From Gammaproteobacteria bacterium (lineage in GTDB: Bacteria; Pseudomonadota; Gammaproteobacteria; Eutrophobiales; Eutrophobiaceae): a stretch of 64,000 bases of DNA. The stretch is taken from contig SCUJ01000008.1 of assembly GCA_004297165.1 (NCBI GenBank), positions 186,001-250,000 of the forward strand, read 5' to 3'. The translations under genes were made by a program, and so were the position numbers. Numbering within the stretch: the stretch's first letter is position 1; each line of letters opens with the position of its first letter. Under the pieces are notes generated by a model. The model saw only the letters and a program-made list of their open reading frames with translations. It was not told where the DNA came from and did no database searches. Positions 1-7,946 of this stretch are shown here, one piece after another.

Positions 1-713
1 CCGCGCGAGGTCTTGTCGTAACGGATGATCGGCAGACCGTGGCTCGGGGCCTCCGCCAACCGGATGTTCCGCGGGATGATGGTGCGGTAGACCTTGTCGC
101 CGAAGTGATCCAGGAGCTGCGCGGAGACCTCGGTCGCGAGATTGTTCCGCGGGTCGTACATGGTGCGCAGGAGGCCCTCGATCCGCAGGTGGGGGTTCAG
201 GAATTTGCGGATCTTTTCGATGGTCCCGACGAGGGCGGTCAGTCCCTCGAGGGCGAAATATTCACACTGCATCGGGATAATCACGGCATCCGCGGCCACC
301 AGGGCGTTGATGGTCAGCATGTTCAGGGACGGCGGGCAATCGATGAAGATGTACTCATACCGATCCTTGATGCTGTCGAGCGCCTTGCGCAGGCGCACCT
401 CCCGCGCCAGCTCCTCCAGCAGCCCCACCTCCGCGCCGGTCAGGTCCGAGTTGCCGGGCAGGATGTCATAACCGCATTCCTCCGAACGGACCAGGACCTC
501 GGCGATGTCCTTGTCGCCCATGAGCACCTCGTAGGTGGATGCCGCCACCCCATCCTTCTCCACCCCGCTGCCCATGGTGGCATTGCCCTGCGGATCCATG
601 TCCACCATGAGGACCCGGCGCCGGGTCGCGGCGAGCGAGGCGGCCAGATTGATGCTGGTCGTGGTCTTGCCCACGCCGCCTTTCTGGTTGGCGATTGCGA
701 AGATGCGGGTCAC
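1..713 (-). CDS. parA: ParA/Soj chromosome-partitioning ATPase, C-terminus cut by window edge
   Basis: Translating the minus strand from 713 gives a ParA/MinD-family ATPase. The deviant Walker A KGGVGKTT lies at residues 11-18, the A' motif VDMDPQG near residue 40, and FIDCPPSL is the Walker B region. With ParB it segregates the chromosome origin. The start is GTG at 711-713: a TAA in the same frame lies a few codons upstream and no in-frame ATG lies between. About 237 codons are visible; family members are near 255-265, so only the last 20-30 residues are missing. parB would be expected just beyond the left edge. rsmG and mnmG, usual neighbours of parA, sit about 10 kb away on the same strand. 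Confidence 0.95.
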   Translation of the reverse strand, partial: MTRIFAIANQKGGVGKTTTSINLAASLAATRRRVLMVDMDPQGNATMGSGVEKDGVAASTYEVLMGDKDIAEVLVRSEECGYDILPGNSDLTGAEVGLLEELAREVRLRKALDSIKDRYEYIFIDCPPSLNMLTINALVAADAVIIPMQCEYFALEGLTALVGTIEKIRKFLNPHLRIEGLLRTMYDPRNNLATEVSAQLLDHFGDKVYRTIIPRNIRLAEAPSHGLPIIRYDKTSR

Positions 714-804
714 AGTCGGGATTTTGTCGTTTTATGAAGTTATTGAACCTTATTATTACACAGTCAAACCAGGATCCAGCAGATTAACCTTGCCTGCGCC
801 CGTG

Positions 805-1710
805 TTATCGTCGCTCGCCCGCCGCCGCTTCCTCCCGGCGGACCTGCTCCAACTGCTCGCAGAGCAGGGTTGTACCCACCAGTAACCGGGCCGTGTGCCG
901 CTGGATGATGTCGGGGGGAATGAAAAAGAGATGCTTGTCCCTGACCGCCTGCAACTTGGGCCAGCGCGCCCACTCGTCCAGCCATTGGGGCCGCTGTTCG
1001 TTCATGCCGCTCGCGATGATGACCTGCGGATCCGCCGCGATGACATCCTCCCGGCCCACGCTGGGGGACAGGCTGTCCAGTTGCGCGAAGACATTCCGGC
1101 CGCCGCATAACCTTATCGACTGCCCGATGATCTGCCGGTCATTGACCGTGATCAGCGGTTCCGGCCAGACCTGATAAAACACGCTGACCGGGGTCCGGGC
1201 GCCGAAGCGCTCGCGCAGACCGCGCATGCTGTCCAGGAGACTCGCCGCCGCCGCATCCGCCACGGTCGCGTTACCGGTCAGGATCCCGAAATTCCGGATG
1301 CTGCGCGCGATGCCCTCGAAATCGCGCGGGTAGTCCACATAGATCGTGTGCCCCAACGCCTGCAACTGGTCGTACTGGACCTTTTGATTGCCTTCCTCCC
1401 AGACGACGATCAGGTCCGGTTTCAAGGCGTGGATGAGTTCGATATTTACATTATCGTAGCCGCCGACCTGACGGATGGCGCGGGCGGCCTGCGGATAATC
1501 GCTGTAGTTGACCGTGCCCACGATCCGATCGCCGACGCCGGCGCTGAACAGATTTTCGGTGATGTGCGGCGCGAGGCTGACCACCCTTTGCGCCGGCCGT
1601 TCCAATCTCACCACTCGTCCGGCGTCGTCGGTAAGCTCTATCCCCGCGGCCAGCGCGCCGAGGGAAACTGACGCCCCCAGCAACAGCAGCGACATGATTG
1701 TTTGCAGCAT
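805..1710 (-). CDS. btuF: Periplasmic cobalamin-binding protein (BtuF-like)
   Basis: The 301-residue product has a signal peptide (about residues 1-22, hydrophobic LLLLGASVSLGALAAG) followed by the helical-backbone binding-protein fold of the BtuF/FecB class, including VVSLAPHITENLF and DLIVVWEEGNQ. It would deliver corrinoid from the outer-membrane receptor to an ABC permease in the inner membrane. The ATG at 1710 is chosen over an upstream in-frame start because GGAGGAG lies about 10 bases upstream and because the signal peptide begins there. No BtuC permease or BtuD ATPase gene is present in the window. It is divergent from bluB, so the riboswitch at 1886-2077 is not on its transcript. Iron-siderophore binding is the alternative, less likely in this context. 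Confidence 0.88.
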   Translation of the reverse strand: MLQTIMSLLLLGASVSLGALAAGIELTDDAGRVVRLERPAQRVVSLAPHITENLFSAGVGDRIVGTVNYSDYPQAARAIRQVGGYDNVNIELIHALKPDLIVVWEEGNQKVQYDQLQALGHTIYVDYPRDFEGIARSIRNFGILTGNATVADAAAASLLDSMRGLRERFGARTPVSVFYQVWPEPLITVNDRQIIGQSIRLCGGRNVFAQLDSLSPSVGREDVIAADPQVIIASGMNEQRPQWLDEWARWPKLQAVRDKHLFFIPPDIIQRHTARLLVGTTLLCEQLEQVRREEAAAGERR

Positions 1711-1885
1711 GGAAATTATTCTCCTCCGGCCTCGATACGGCCGCATCCCGGCGGCAAGAGGCTGGCATTCTATATAACCCGGCGGGAATCCACTACCGGC
1801 CACAGGCTGTTCAAATTTCCCGGATTGCATTTATAATCGCGGGCCCCGGCGCTCCGGATTCCCATCCGTTCACGCCGGTATTCAG

Positions 1886-2077
1886 CATCAGGTGCCCCCG
1901 GTCCCGGACTGCCCGGAACCCTGGGGGAGAATCGGGAATACGGTGTGAATCCGTAACGTGCCCAACGCTGTATACGGCGCTCGGCCTGACACATGCCACT
2001 GGCGACAACAGGGATGCAAACCCTGGCCGGGAAGGCGTCAGGCGGAAATGCGCCGCAGTCAGAAGACCGGCCTGATG
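1886..2077 (+). promoter_or_regulatory. Adenosylcobalamin riboswitch upstream of bluB-cobQ
   Basis: The plus strand shows the order of conserved elements of the cobalamin riboswitch. Closing stem P1 is CATCAGG (1886-1892) with CCTGATG (2071-2077). In between are AGGTGCC, GAATACGGTG-x-GAATCCG, a B12-box region and the 3' signature CAGTCAGAAGACCGGCC. The core reads GTGCCCAACGCTGTA where most members have GCCCCCGCAACTGT, so it is a somewhat divergent copy. A T-run and a GC-rich hairpin (about 2092-2112) follow and could be the expression platform. It should repress bluB-cobQ when coenzyme B12 is plentiful. Confidence 0.88.
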
Positions 2078-2135
2078 ATTTTTCGGGACGCGCCTGGTCC
2101 GGCGCGCCATTTCCATCAGCGAAGGGGAATATCAA

Positions 2136-2882
2136 ATGGAAACCGCCACAGTAAATCCCGTCCACCAGGATTGCTTCATCGACGCGACCCAACGCGAATC
2201 CTTCTACCGGATCCTGCACAACCGGCGCGATGTCCGCGCGCAATTCAAACCCGACCCGATACCGGATGAAGTCCTGAGCCGGGTCCTGCATGCCGCCCAT
2301 CATGCGCCCTCGGTGGGCTTCATGCAGCCCTGGAATTTCCTCATCATCCGCGGCGCCGAGGTTAAACAAAAAATCCATGCCGCCTTCGCCGAGGCCAATG
2401 CCGAGGCCGCAGAAATGTTTCCGCAAGACCAGCAGGAGACCTACCGCAAGTTGAAGCTCGAAGGGATCCTCGAAGCGCCGGTAAATATCTGTGTCACTTG
2501 TGACCGGCGCAGGGCCGGGCCGGTGGTGATAGGCCGGACCCATCTGCGGATCATGGACCTCTACAGCTCGGTCTGCGCCGTGCAGAACCTGTGGCTGGCG
2601 GCGCGGGCGGAGAATCTCGGGGTCGGCTGGGTGAGCATCATGAAGCAGCAGGCCATTCATGCGGCCCTGGGAATCCCCGAGCACATCATTCCAATAGCCT
2701 ACCTCTGCATCGGCTATGTGAGCCATTTTTACGCCCGACCCGAACTCGAAACAGCCGGCTGGCTGCCGCGCCTGCCGCTCGGCGATCTGATCTTTTTCGA
2801 TCAGTGGGGGCAATCGAGGACCGCCGACTCGGAACCCCTGATCGCCCGGATTCGACAGGACGCGCCCGCGCCGCAGCCATGA
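2136..2882 (+). CDS. bluB: 5,6-dimethylbenzimidazole synthase BluB
   Basis: The 248-residue product is a flavin-destructase of the nitroreductase fold that converts reduced FMN with oxygen into dimethylbenzimidazole, the lower ligand of B12. Recognisable are the N-terminal NRRDVR FMN-binding motif (about residues 29-34), [14 protein letters not shown], and [17 protein letters not shown] typical of BluB rather than other nitroreductases. The ATG at 2136 follows AAGGGGA at a suitable distance. Its TGA overlaps the ATG of cobQ (ATGA), implying coupled translation. Oxygen-dependent BluB implies aerobic or microaerobic growth. Confidence 0.95.
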   Translation: METATVNPVHQDCFIDATQRESFYRILHNRRDVRAQFKPDPIPDEVLSRVLHAAHHAPSVGFMQPWNFLIIRGAEVKQKIHAAFAEANAEAAEMFPQDQQETYRKLKLEGILEAPVNICVTCDRRRAGPVVIGRTHLRIMDLYSSVCAVQNLWLAARAENLGVGWVSIMKQQAIHAALGIPEHIIPIAYLCIGYVSHFYARPELETAGWLPRLPLGDLIFFDQWGQSRTADSEPLIARIRQDAPAPQP

Positions 2883-4336
2883 GCGGTAAAACCCTGATGG
2901 TCCAGGGGACCACCTCGGACGCCGGCAAGAGCGTGCTCGTTACCGGACTGTGCCGCGTGTACCTCCGGCGCGGCTTCCGGGTCGCCCCCTTCAAACCGCA
3001 GAACATGGCCTTGAACTCCGCCGTCACCGAGGACGGCGGGGAGATCGGCCGGGCCCAGGCCGTGCAGGCCCAGGCCTGCGGGCTGCAACCGCACACGGAC
3101 ATGAACCCCATCCTGCTGAAACCGAATACCGACATCGGCGCGCAGGTGATCGTGCATGGCCGCGCCGTGTCCAACCTGGACGCCCGCGCCTATCATGAGC
3201 GCAAGCCCCTGCTGATGCAGGCCGTGCTGGATTCCTACCAGCGTCTGCAATCGCGGTATGACCTGATTTTCGTCGAAGGCGCCGGCAGTCCGGCGGAGAT
3301 CAATCTACGCGATCGGGATATCGCCAACATGGGCTTCGCCGAAATTGCCGACATCCCCGTGATCCTGATCGCCGATATCGATCGCGGCGGGGTCTTCGCG
3401 CACCTGGTCGGGACCCTGGCGTTGCTGAGCGCCACCGAACAGGCGCGCGTCCGGGGCTTCGTCATCAACCGTTTTCGCGGCGACCTCGCACTCCTGCAAT
3501 CCGGCCTCGACTGGCTCGAAACTCACACCGGGAAACCGGTGCTGGGCGTGATCCCCATGTTGCAGGGATTCCATCTGGAGTCGGAAGACGCCATCGCCGT
3601 CCGCGAGGATCGCAAGAGCAGCGACCGCTCGATCCGTGTCATCGTCCCGGTCTGCTCCCGGATCAGCAACCACACGGACTTCGATCCCCTGCGCCTGCAC
3701 CCGCAGGTCGATTTCCGCTTTATCGGCCCCGGCGAGACCCCGCCGCCCGCGGACCTCATCATCCTGCCCGGCACCAAGAACGTGATCGCGGATCTGCAAT
3801 GGCTGCGCGAACGCGGCTGGGAAGAGGCGATCCTCCGGCACTTGCGCTACGGCGGAAAACTGATCGGGATCTGCGGCGGCTTCCAGATCCTCGGGCGGCG
3901 GATCGATGATCCGCTGGGGATCGAAGGCCAGATGAAAGGCGCTGCGGGGTTTGGCCTGCTGGAGATGGTGACCGAACTGAAACCGGAGAAGGCGCTCCTT
4001 AACGTGCAGGGTCGCCTGTTGCTGGACGGCAGCCCCGTGCGTGGCTACGAGATCCACGCGGGTGTTTCCACAGGCGGGGCGTTACAACGACCCGCCATCG
4101 AACTCGAAGGGCGCCATGATGGGGCCTTGTCCGCGGATGGCCAGATCCTGGGGACCTACCTGCACGGCCTCTTCGACGAGAGCGCCGCCTGCCAGGCCAT
4201 CCTCGCCTGGGCCGGGCTCGAGGCCCCGGAGGCGATCGACTATATCGGCCTGCGGGAACAACAGATCGATCGACTGGCCGACGCCCTGGAGGCGCACCTC
4301 GATCTCGGCGCGCTGGATCGGATCCTCGATATTTAG
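2879..4336 (+). CDS. cobQ: Cobyric acid synthase (glutamine-hydrolysing)
   Basis: The 485-residue product amidates adenosyl-cobyrinic acid a,c-diamide at positions b, d, e and g using ATP and glutamine. The N-terminal DTBS-like domain begins [18 protein letters not shown] (P-loop GTTSDAGKS, residues 9-17). The C-terminal class I glutamine amidotransferase domain has its nucleophile Cys332 in IGICGGFQ and the catalytic His in GTYLHGLFD (about residue 427). The ATG at 2879 overlaps the bluB stop; a longer in-frame ORF from 2591 runs inside bluB and is rejected. It is convergent with cobS and the two stop codons overlap. Its substrate enzymes (CobB/CbiA and the ring-forming genes) are not in the window. 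Confidence 0.96.
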   Translation: MSGKTLMVQGTTSDAGKSVLVTGLCRVYLRRGFRVAPFKPQNMALNSAVTEDGGEIGRAQAVQAQACGLQPHTDMNPILLKPNTDIGAQVIVHGRAVSNLDARAYHERKPLLMQAVLDSYQRLQSRYDLIFVEGAGSPAEINLRDRDIANMGFAEIADIPVILIADIDRGGVFAHLVGTLALLSATEQARVRGFVINRFRGDLALLQSGLDWLETHTGKPVLGVIPMLQGFHLESEDAIAVREDRKSSDRSIRVIVPVCSRISNHTDFDPLRLHPQVDFRFIGPGETPPPADLIILPGTKNVIADLQWLRERGWEEAILRHLRYGGKLIGICGGFQILGRRIDDPLGIEGQMKGAAGFGLLEMVTELKPEKALLNVQGRLLLDGSPVRGYEIHAGVSTGGALQRPAIELEGRHDGALSADGQILGTYLHGLFDESAACQAILAWAGLEAPEAIDYIGLREQQIDRLADALEAHLDLGALDRILDI

Positions 4337-5067
4337 AGTAACGCGAGCGCAATCAGTACCGCCACCTCGACGCTCTCGATCAACGCGCCGATCGTATCCC
4401 CCGTATAACCGACAAGGCGTTTCAAAAGCATTCCCCGCCAGGCGAGCATGAGCCCGCCGCCGCTGAGCACGCCGAGCAGCGCGGGCAGTGGCGAGCAGAT
4501 GAGCAGGATCAGCGCCGTGATGCCGCAGACCATAAGGCAATGCGCACGATCCGCCTCCGCGGCCAGCGCGGCGGCCAATCCACCGCGGCGCGCATAGGGA
4601 GTGGAGATCATCAACAGGGGCGCGCAGGTCCGGGCGAGGACCGGGGGGATCAGTAAGATGTAAACTGAATCATGGAGGAGCAAGGCATGGACCGCCGCGG
4701 TCTTGAGCAACAAGACCAGCGCGATGCCGAGCACGCCCATCGGCCCCGTGGCCGGGTCCTTCATGATCTCCAGGGTCCGTTCCCGATCCCCGAGACCGCC
4801 GACCCAGGCATCCACGGTATCTGCCAGGCCATCCAGGTGCAGTCCCCCCGTGAGCAACGCCCAGACCGCGATCGCCAGCGCCGCCGCGAGCAAGGTGTCC
4901 TGCCCCTTGAGGAGCAGCACCGTCAGCAGAGGGAACAACCCGATCAACAGGCCGACGATCGGATAGTACAACAGGGAGCGCCCCGCCTCGCCCGCCGCCG
5001 GAGGATTCGCAAGCGTTACCGGCAGGCGCGTCAGGAATTGCAGGGCGATCAGGAAAGGTCGATGCAT
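4333..5067 (-). CDS. cobS: Adenosylcobinamide-GDP ribazoletransferase (cobalamin synthase)
   Basis: The 244-residue integral membrane enzyme joins adenosylcobinamide-GDP and alpha-ribazole (or its phosphate), the last assembly step of the nucleotide loop. Family motifs are [15 protein letters not shown] (residues 74-88) and [12 protein letters not shown] (103-114), within several hydrophobic helices. The ATG at 5067 gives the expected [17 protein letters not shown] start; the ORF is open further upstream but that part overlaps cobC. It is last in the cobU-cobT-cobC-cobS run, 13 bases after cobC. Its stop overlaps the cobQ stop from the other strand by 3 bases. Confidence 0.95.
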   Translation of the reverse strand: MHRPFLIALQFLTRLPVTLANPPAAGEAGRSLLYYPIVGLLIGLFPLLTVLLLKGQDTLLAAALAIAVWALLTGGLHLDGLADTVDAWVGGLGDRERTLEIMKDPATGPMGVLGIALVLLLKTAAVHALLLHDSVYILLIPPVLARTCAPLLMISTPYARRGGLAAALAAEADRAHCLMVCGITALILLICSPLPALLGVLSGGGLMLAWRGMLLKRLVGYTGDTIGALIESVEVAVLIALALL

Positions 5068-5080
5068 CGCGCCGATCCCC

Positions 5081-5710
5081 TCATTCCGGCGGCGGTCCGT
5101 TATGAAACACCAGATGGCCGCGATCCGTGGCGCCCTCGTGGTAGATCCGGAGCCGCGAGACACAACCGTAGGGCACATGCCAACTGGCGCAACGACCGAG
5201 CGGCATGTCCAGAACGGTACTGAGCAGGAGCCGAATGGTGCCCCCATGGGTCACAAACAAGAGACGCCGTTCGCGCTGGCGGGCGATAATATCCCGCAAG
5301 GCGGCGGCAACCCGTGCCTGAAATCCCACCATGGTTTCCCCGCCAGGCGAGATGAACCCGGCGGGATCCGTGAACAGCCGCCGGACGCGCTCCGCATCCT
5401 CCCGCCATACCTTGGTCACATCCTGGCCTTCCCATTCGCCGTAATCCATCTCCCGCAGGTCCGCGACGATCTCCAGCGGCAGGGCGTGCCGGGCCGCGAG
5501 ATGCTCGGCAAAGCGCCGGCAGCGTTGCAGTGGCGAAGCGACGATGCCGTCCCACCCGCCGCCGCGCGAGAGCCGTTCCGCCGCCGCCTCCATGGTGTTC
5601 CAGCCTGTCGGGCTCAGGGCAACGTCCGTGGAGCCGCGGAAGATATCGCCGCCCTCGCACTCGCCGTGGCGGATCAGATCGATCGTGGTTACCGGATCTC
5701 CCGAGTGCAT
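5081..5710 (-). CDS. cobC: Alpha-ribazole-5'-phosphate phosphatase (histidine phosphatase family)
   Basis: A 209-residue histidine phosphatase. The phosphohistidine loop LIRHGE is at residues 12-17 (His15), the acidic residue is in REMDYGEWEG (85-94), and the second catalytic His155 is in FVTHGGT. Family enzymes of this kind remove the phosphate from alpha-ribazole phosphate or adenosylcobalamin phosphate; position between cobT and cobS supports that role over a generic phosphoglycerate-mutase-like activity. The ATG at 5710 is preceded by GAGGGA, and the TGA of cobT overlaps this ribosome binding site, so translation is probably coupled. Confidence 0.9.
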   Translation of the reverse strand: MHSGDPVTTIDLIRHGECEGGDIFRGSTDVALSPTGWNTMEAAAERLSRGGGWDGIVASPLQRCRRFAEHLAARHALPLEIVADLREMDYGEWEGQDVTKVWREDAERVRRLFTDPAGFISPGGETMVGFQARVAAALRDIIARQRERRLLFVTHGGTIRLLLSTVLDMPLGRCASWHVPYGCVSRLRIYHEGATDRGHLVFHNGPPPE

Positions 5711-5720
5711 GCGCTATCCC

Positions 5721-6764
5721 TCAGCCTTCGCTGACGCCCGCCTCGGCGAAGGTGGCCATCTGATTATGGAGCCTGCACGCGGCTTGCAGCAGCGGCAACG
5801 CGACGGCGCCGCCGCTCCCCTCGCCCAGACGCATGTCCAGACTTACCAACGGCCGGGCGTTCAAGGCATTCAACAGCAAGCGATGGCCCTGTTCCGCCGA
5901 CTGGTGGGCGAAGAACAACCAAGGCCGGATGGAGGGATTGATCCCAAGAGCCGCGAGCGCCGCCGCCCCGCAGATGAAGCCGTCCACCAGCACGGGGAGC
6001 CCCTGCTGAGCGCTGCGGATATAGCTGCCGGTCAAGGCGGCGATCTCGAAACCGCCGAGACACATCAGGATCGAGACGGGATCCCCGAATGCCGTCCGGT
6101 GCAACGACAGGGCTCGATCGACCGCGGCGATCTTCTTGCGCAGACCCGCGGCATCCACGCCTGTCCCCGCGCCGACCAGGTCGGCGGCGGGCCGATCCAA
6201 CATGGCGCAGGCAAGGGCGGCGGCGGAGGTGGTGTTGCCGATGCCCATCTCCCCACCGATGAATAGATCGGCGCCGGCCTTTATGACTTCATCCACGCTA
6301 GACTTGCCCTGCGCCAGGGCCTGTTCCAACTGTCCCCGGCTCATGGCGGCAGACTCGCAGAAATTGCGGGTCCCCGGCCCCACGGCCGCCTGACGCACCA
6401 GCGCATGATCCGGGACCGGATGCGCCGTGCCCATATTGATGACCTGAAAATCCGCCCCAATCTGCCGGGCGAGAACGCTGATGGCCGCCCCGCCGTTGGC
6501 GAAATTCATGATCATCTGGACGGTCACTTCCTGGGGAAAGGCGGAGACCCCTTCGGCGACGACGCCGTGATCCGCGGCGTAGATCCGTATTGCCGGGCGC
6601 TCGATCCGCGGGCGCGCGCTGTGTTGCAGTCCGGCAAGCCTGATCGCCAACTCTTCCAGGAGCCCCAGCGAGCCCGGCGGTTTGGTAAGTTCCGCCTGGC
6701 GTTCGCGGGCCTGTCGTTCATGTTCGGCCGAAACCTCTCCGGCCTTGTCGAATATCCACTGCAT
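5721..6764 (-). CDS. cobT: Nicotinate-nucleotide-dimethylbenzimidazole phosphoribosyltransferase
   Basis: The 347-residue product activates the lower ligand: it transfers phosphoribose from nicotinate mononucleotide to dimethylbenzimidazole, giving alpha-ribazole phosphate. Diagnostic motifs are TKPPGSLG (27-34), AADHGV (64-69), GEMGIGNTT (171-179) and LGEGSGG, with the catalytic base Glu315. Length is typical. It follows cobU by 45 bases and precedes cobC by 10. Its substrate dimethylbenzimidazole would come from BluB encoded 3 kb away, so the island is self-sufficient for loop assembly. Confidence 0.96.
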   Translation of the reverse strand: MQWIFDKAGEVSAEHERQARERQAELTKPPGSLGLLEELAIRLAGLQHSARPRIERPAIRIYAADHGVVAEGVSAFPQEVTVQMIMNFANGGAAISVLARQIGADFQVINMGTAHPVPDHALVRQAAVGPGTRNFCESAAMSRGQLEQALAQGKSSVDEVIKAGADLFIGGEMGIGNTTSAAALACAMLDRPAADLVGAGTGVDAAGLRKKIAAVDRALSLHRTAFGDPVSILMCLGGFEIAALTGSYIRSAQQGLPVLVDGFICGAAALAALGINPSIRPWLFFAHQSAEQGHRLLLNALNARPLVSLDMRLGEGSGGAVALPLLQAACRLHNQMATFAEAGVSEG

Positions 6765-6809
6765 TACCTATTCGTTCTCCGGTCGTAATCGCGACGGCAT
6801 CCTACCAGC

Positions 6810-7340
6810 CTATGTCGATCCGGTCTCCTGTCGCTTCACGATCATGGGCAGCCCGGCCACCATCAGGGTCACCCGATCGCAGACCCGCGCGAGGTCCTGA
6901 TGCAACCAGCCGGCCTCGTCGACGAATCGCCGCGACAATTCCCCCAGGGGGACGATCCCGGCGCCAACCTCGTTGCTCACGAGCCAGACATCGGCCGTGA
7001 GCCGGGGCAGGACATCCAGCAGTTCCTGTTTGCGCGTCTTTAGATCGCTCTCCGGTTCCGCGTGCAGCAGGTTGCTGAGCCAGAGCGTCAGGCAATCGAC
7101 CAGAATGCAGCGGCCCGCGCCATCGCAACGGCTGAGCGCGCCGCCGAGATCCAACGGTTCTTCCACGGTCGTCCAGCCGGACGCGCGCCGCTGTTTGTGC
7201 ATCTCGATCCGCCGTCGCATCTCCTCGTCCCGCGCCTCCGCGGTCGCGATGTAGAAGCATTGCCTGCCGCTCTCCAGCGCTCGCCGCTCCGCATAACGGC
7301 TCTTCCCGGAACGGGCGCCGCCCAGTACCAGTTCTATCAT
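6810..7340 (-). CDS. cobU: Bifunctional adenosylcobinamide kinase / guanylyltransferase
   Basis: The 176-residue CobU/CobP enzyme phosphorylates adenosylcobinamide and then attaches GMP. The P-loop GGARSGKS lies at residues 7-14, the histidine that becomes guanylylated is His48 in RRIEMHKQRR, and VDCLTLWLSNLL (about 80-91) is the family signature. It is first in the minus-strand operon cobU-cobT-cobC-cobS. No riboswitch is visible on the minus strand upstream of it, so unlike bluB and btuB this operon seems not to have its own B12 switch. Confidence 0.96.
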   Translation of the reverse strand: MIELVLGGARSGKSRYAERRALESGRQCFYIATAEARDEEMRRRIEMHKQRRASGWTTVEEPLDLGGALSRCDGAGRCILVDCLTLWLSNLLHAEPESDLKTRKQELLDVLPRLTADVWLVSNEVGAGIVPLGELSRRFVDEAGWLHQDLARVCDRVTLMVAGLPMIVKRQETGST

Positions 7341-7445
7341 CGGGACTTTACTCCAGGCTGTTTTGCGTCGGACAACGGCGTAGTTGGTCAGTATTTCTCG
7401 TGCGTTAATGTATCAGAGCGGGTCCTGCCGCGCAGCTTTCCCTGT

Positions 7446-7516
7446 GCAGACACAAGACCTGCCCCTACGAAGATCTCCGTCGTCGAATAATGTAGGGGCA
7501 ACCCTTGTGGTTGCCC
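7446..7516. repeat. Pair of dispersed palindromic repeats, GTAGGGGC family, inverted
   Basis: Two copies face each other between cobU and the btuB riboswitch. The plus-oriented copy at 7492-7516 starts GTAGGGGCAACC, has loop CTTGT and ends GGTTGCCC, an 8-base-pair hairpin. A more degenerate copy at about 7446-7468 reads GTAGGGGCAGG on the minus strand. The same element recurs three times at 9783-9890. Nothing else was recognised between 7341 and 7559. Confidence 0.75.
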
Positions 7517-7559
7517 TGACTGCGTGAGCACGAACGGCGTTGCCACCCTACGTGTCCGA

Positions 7560-7589
7560 TTGACGCTCCCCCGCCCGCTCGCTTAGAAT
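7560..7589 (+). promoter_or_regulatory. Candidate sigma-70 promoter for the btuB riboswitch transcript
   Basis: TTGACG (7560-7565) and TAGAAT (7584-7589) are separated by 18 bases. Transcription would start near 7596, just before P1 of the riboswitch at 7601, which is the expected arrangement. This rests on motif match and position only. Confidence 0.5.
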
Positions 7590-7600
7590 CGCGCCGCGTT

Positions 7601-7808
7601 TTCAGGTTTCCGCCCGCTTCGGTATAACGGACGGATTCATGGGAAGTATGGTGCGCGCCCCGCACGGGATCGCCAAGCCATCGCTGCCCCCGCAACGGTG
7701 ATTAGTATTCGTCTGATCGACATACCACTGTGCCGCAAGGCATGGGAAGGTGTTCAGACTCCGGCCAAAGTCACGGCCGGTATCTATCAGCCCGGAGACC
7801 AGCCTGAA
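7601..7808 (+). promoter_or_regulatory. Adenosylcobalamin riboswitch upstream of btuB
   Basis: The closing stem P1 pairs TTCAGG (7601-7606) with CCTGAA (7803-7808). The B12 box reads GCTGCCCCCGCAACGGTGA (about 7684-7702), very close to consensus. CACTGTGCCGCAAGGCATGG GAAGGTG and the 3' motif CAGCCCGGAGACCAGCCTG follow in the expected order. It lies 139 bases upstream of the btuB start and should shut down receptor synthesis when the coenzyme is abundant. An ORF reading through it from 7698 is an artefact. Confidence 0.95.
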
Positions 7809-7946
7809 GCGACACCCCGGACCTCGGTCCGGGATTGTTCACGACATGTCGCGGAGGGCGGCATTCGGGCAATTTCCTGTCCGACCACTCTCCTGCGATC
7901 GTCTGGAACATTTCATTTCAGCCAACGAATCGGGAGAGATTCCAAC

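Noticed and set aside
39-737. 232-residue plus-strand ORF at the left edge
   Set aside because: The minus strand codes for ParA with all its motifs; the plus ORF is its shadow.
2591-2878. N-terminal extension of cobQ
   Set aside because: It lies wholly within bluB in another frame and adds non-homologous residues; ATG at 2879 gives the normal CobQ start.
7698-7946. N-terminal extension of btuB
   Set aside because: It translates riboswitch sequence; the signal peptide starts at 7947 behind a good ribosome binding site.
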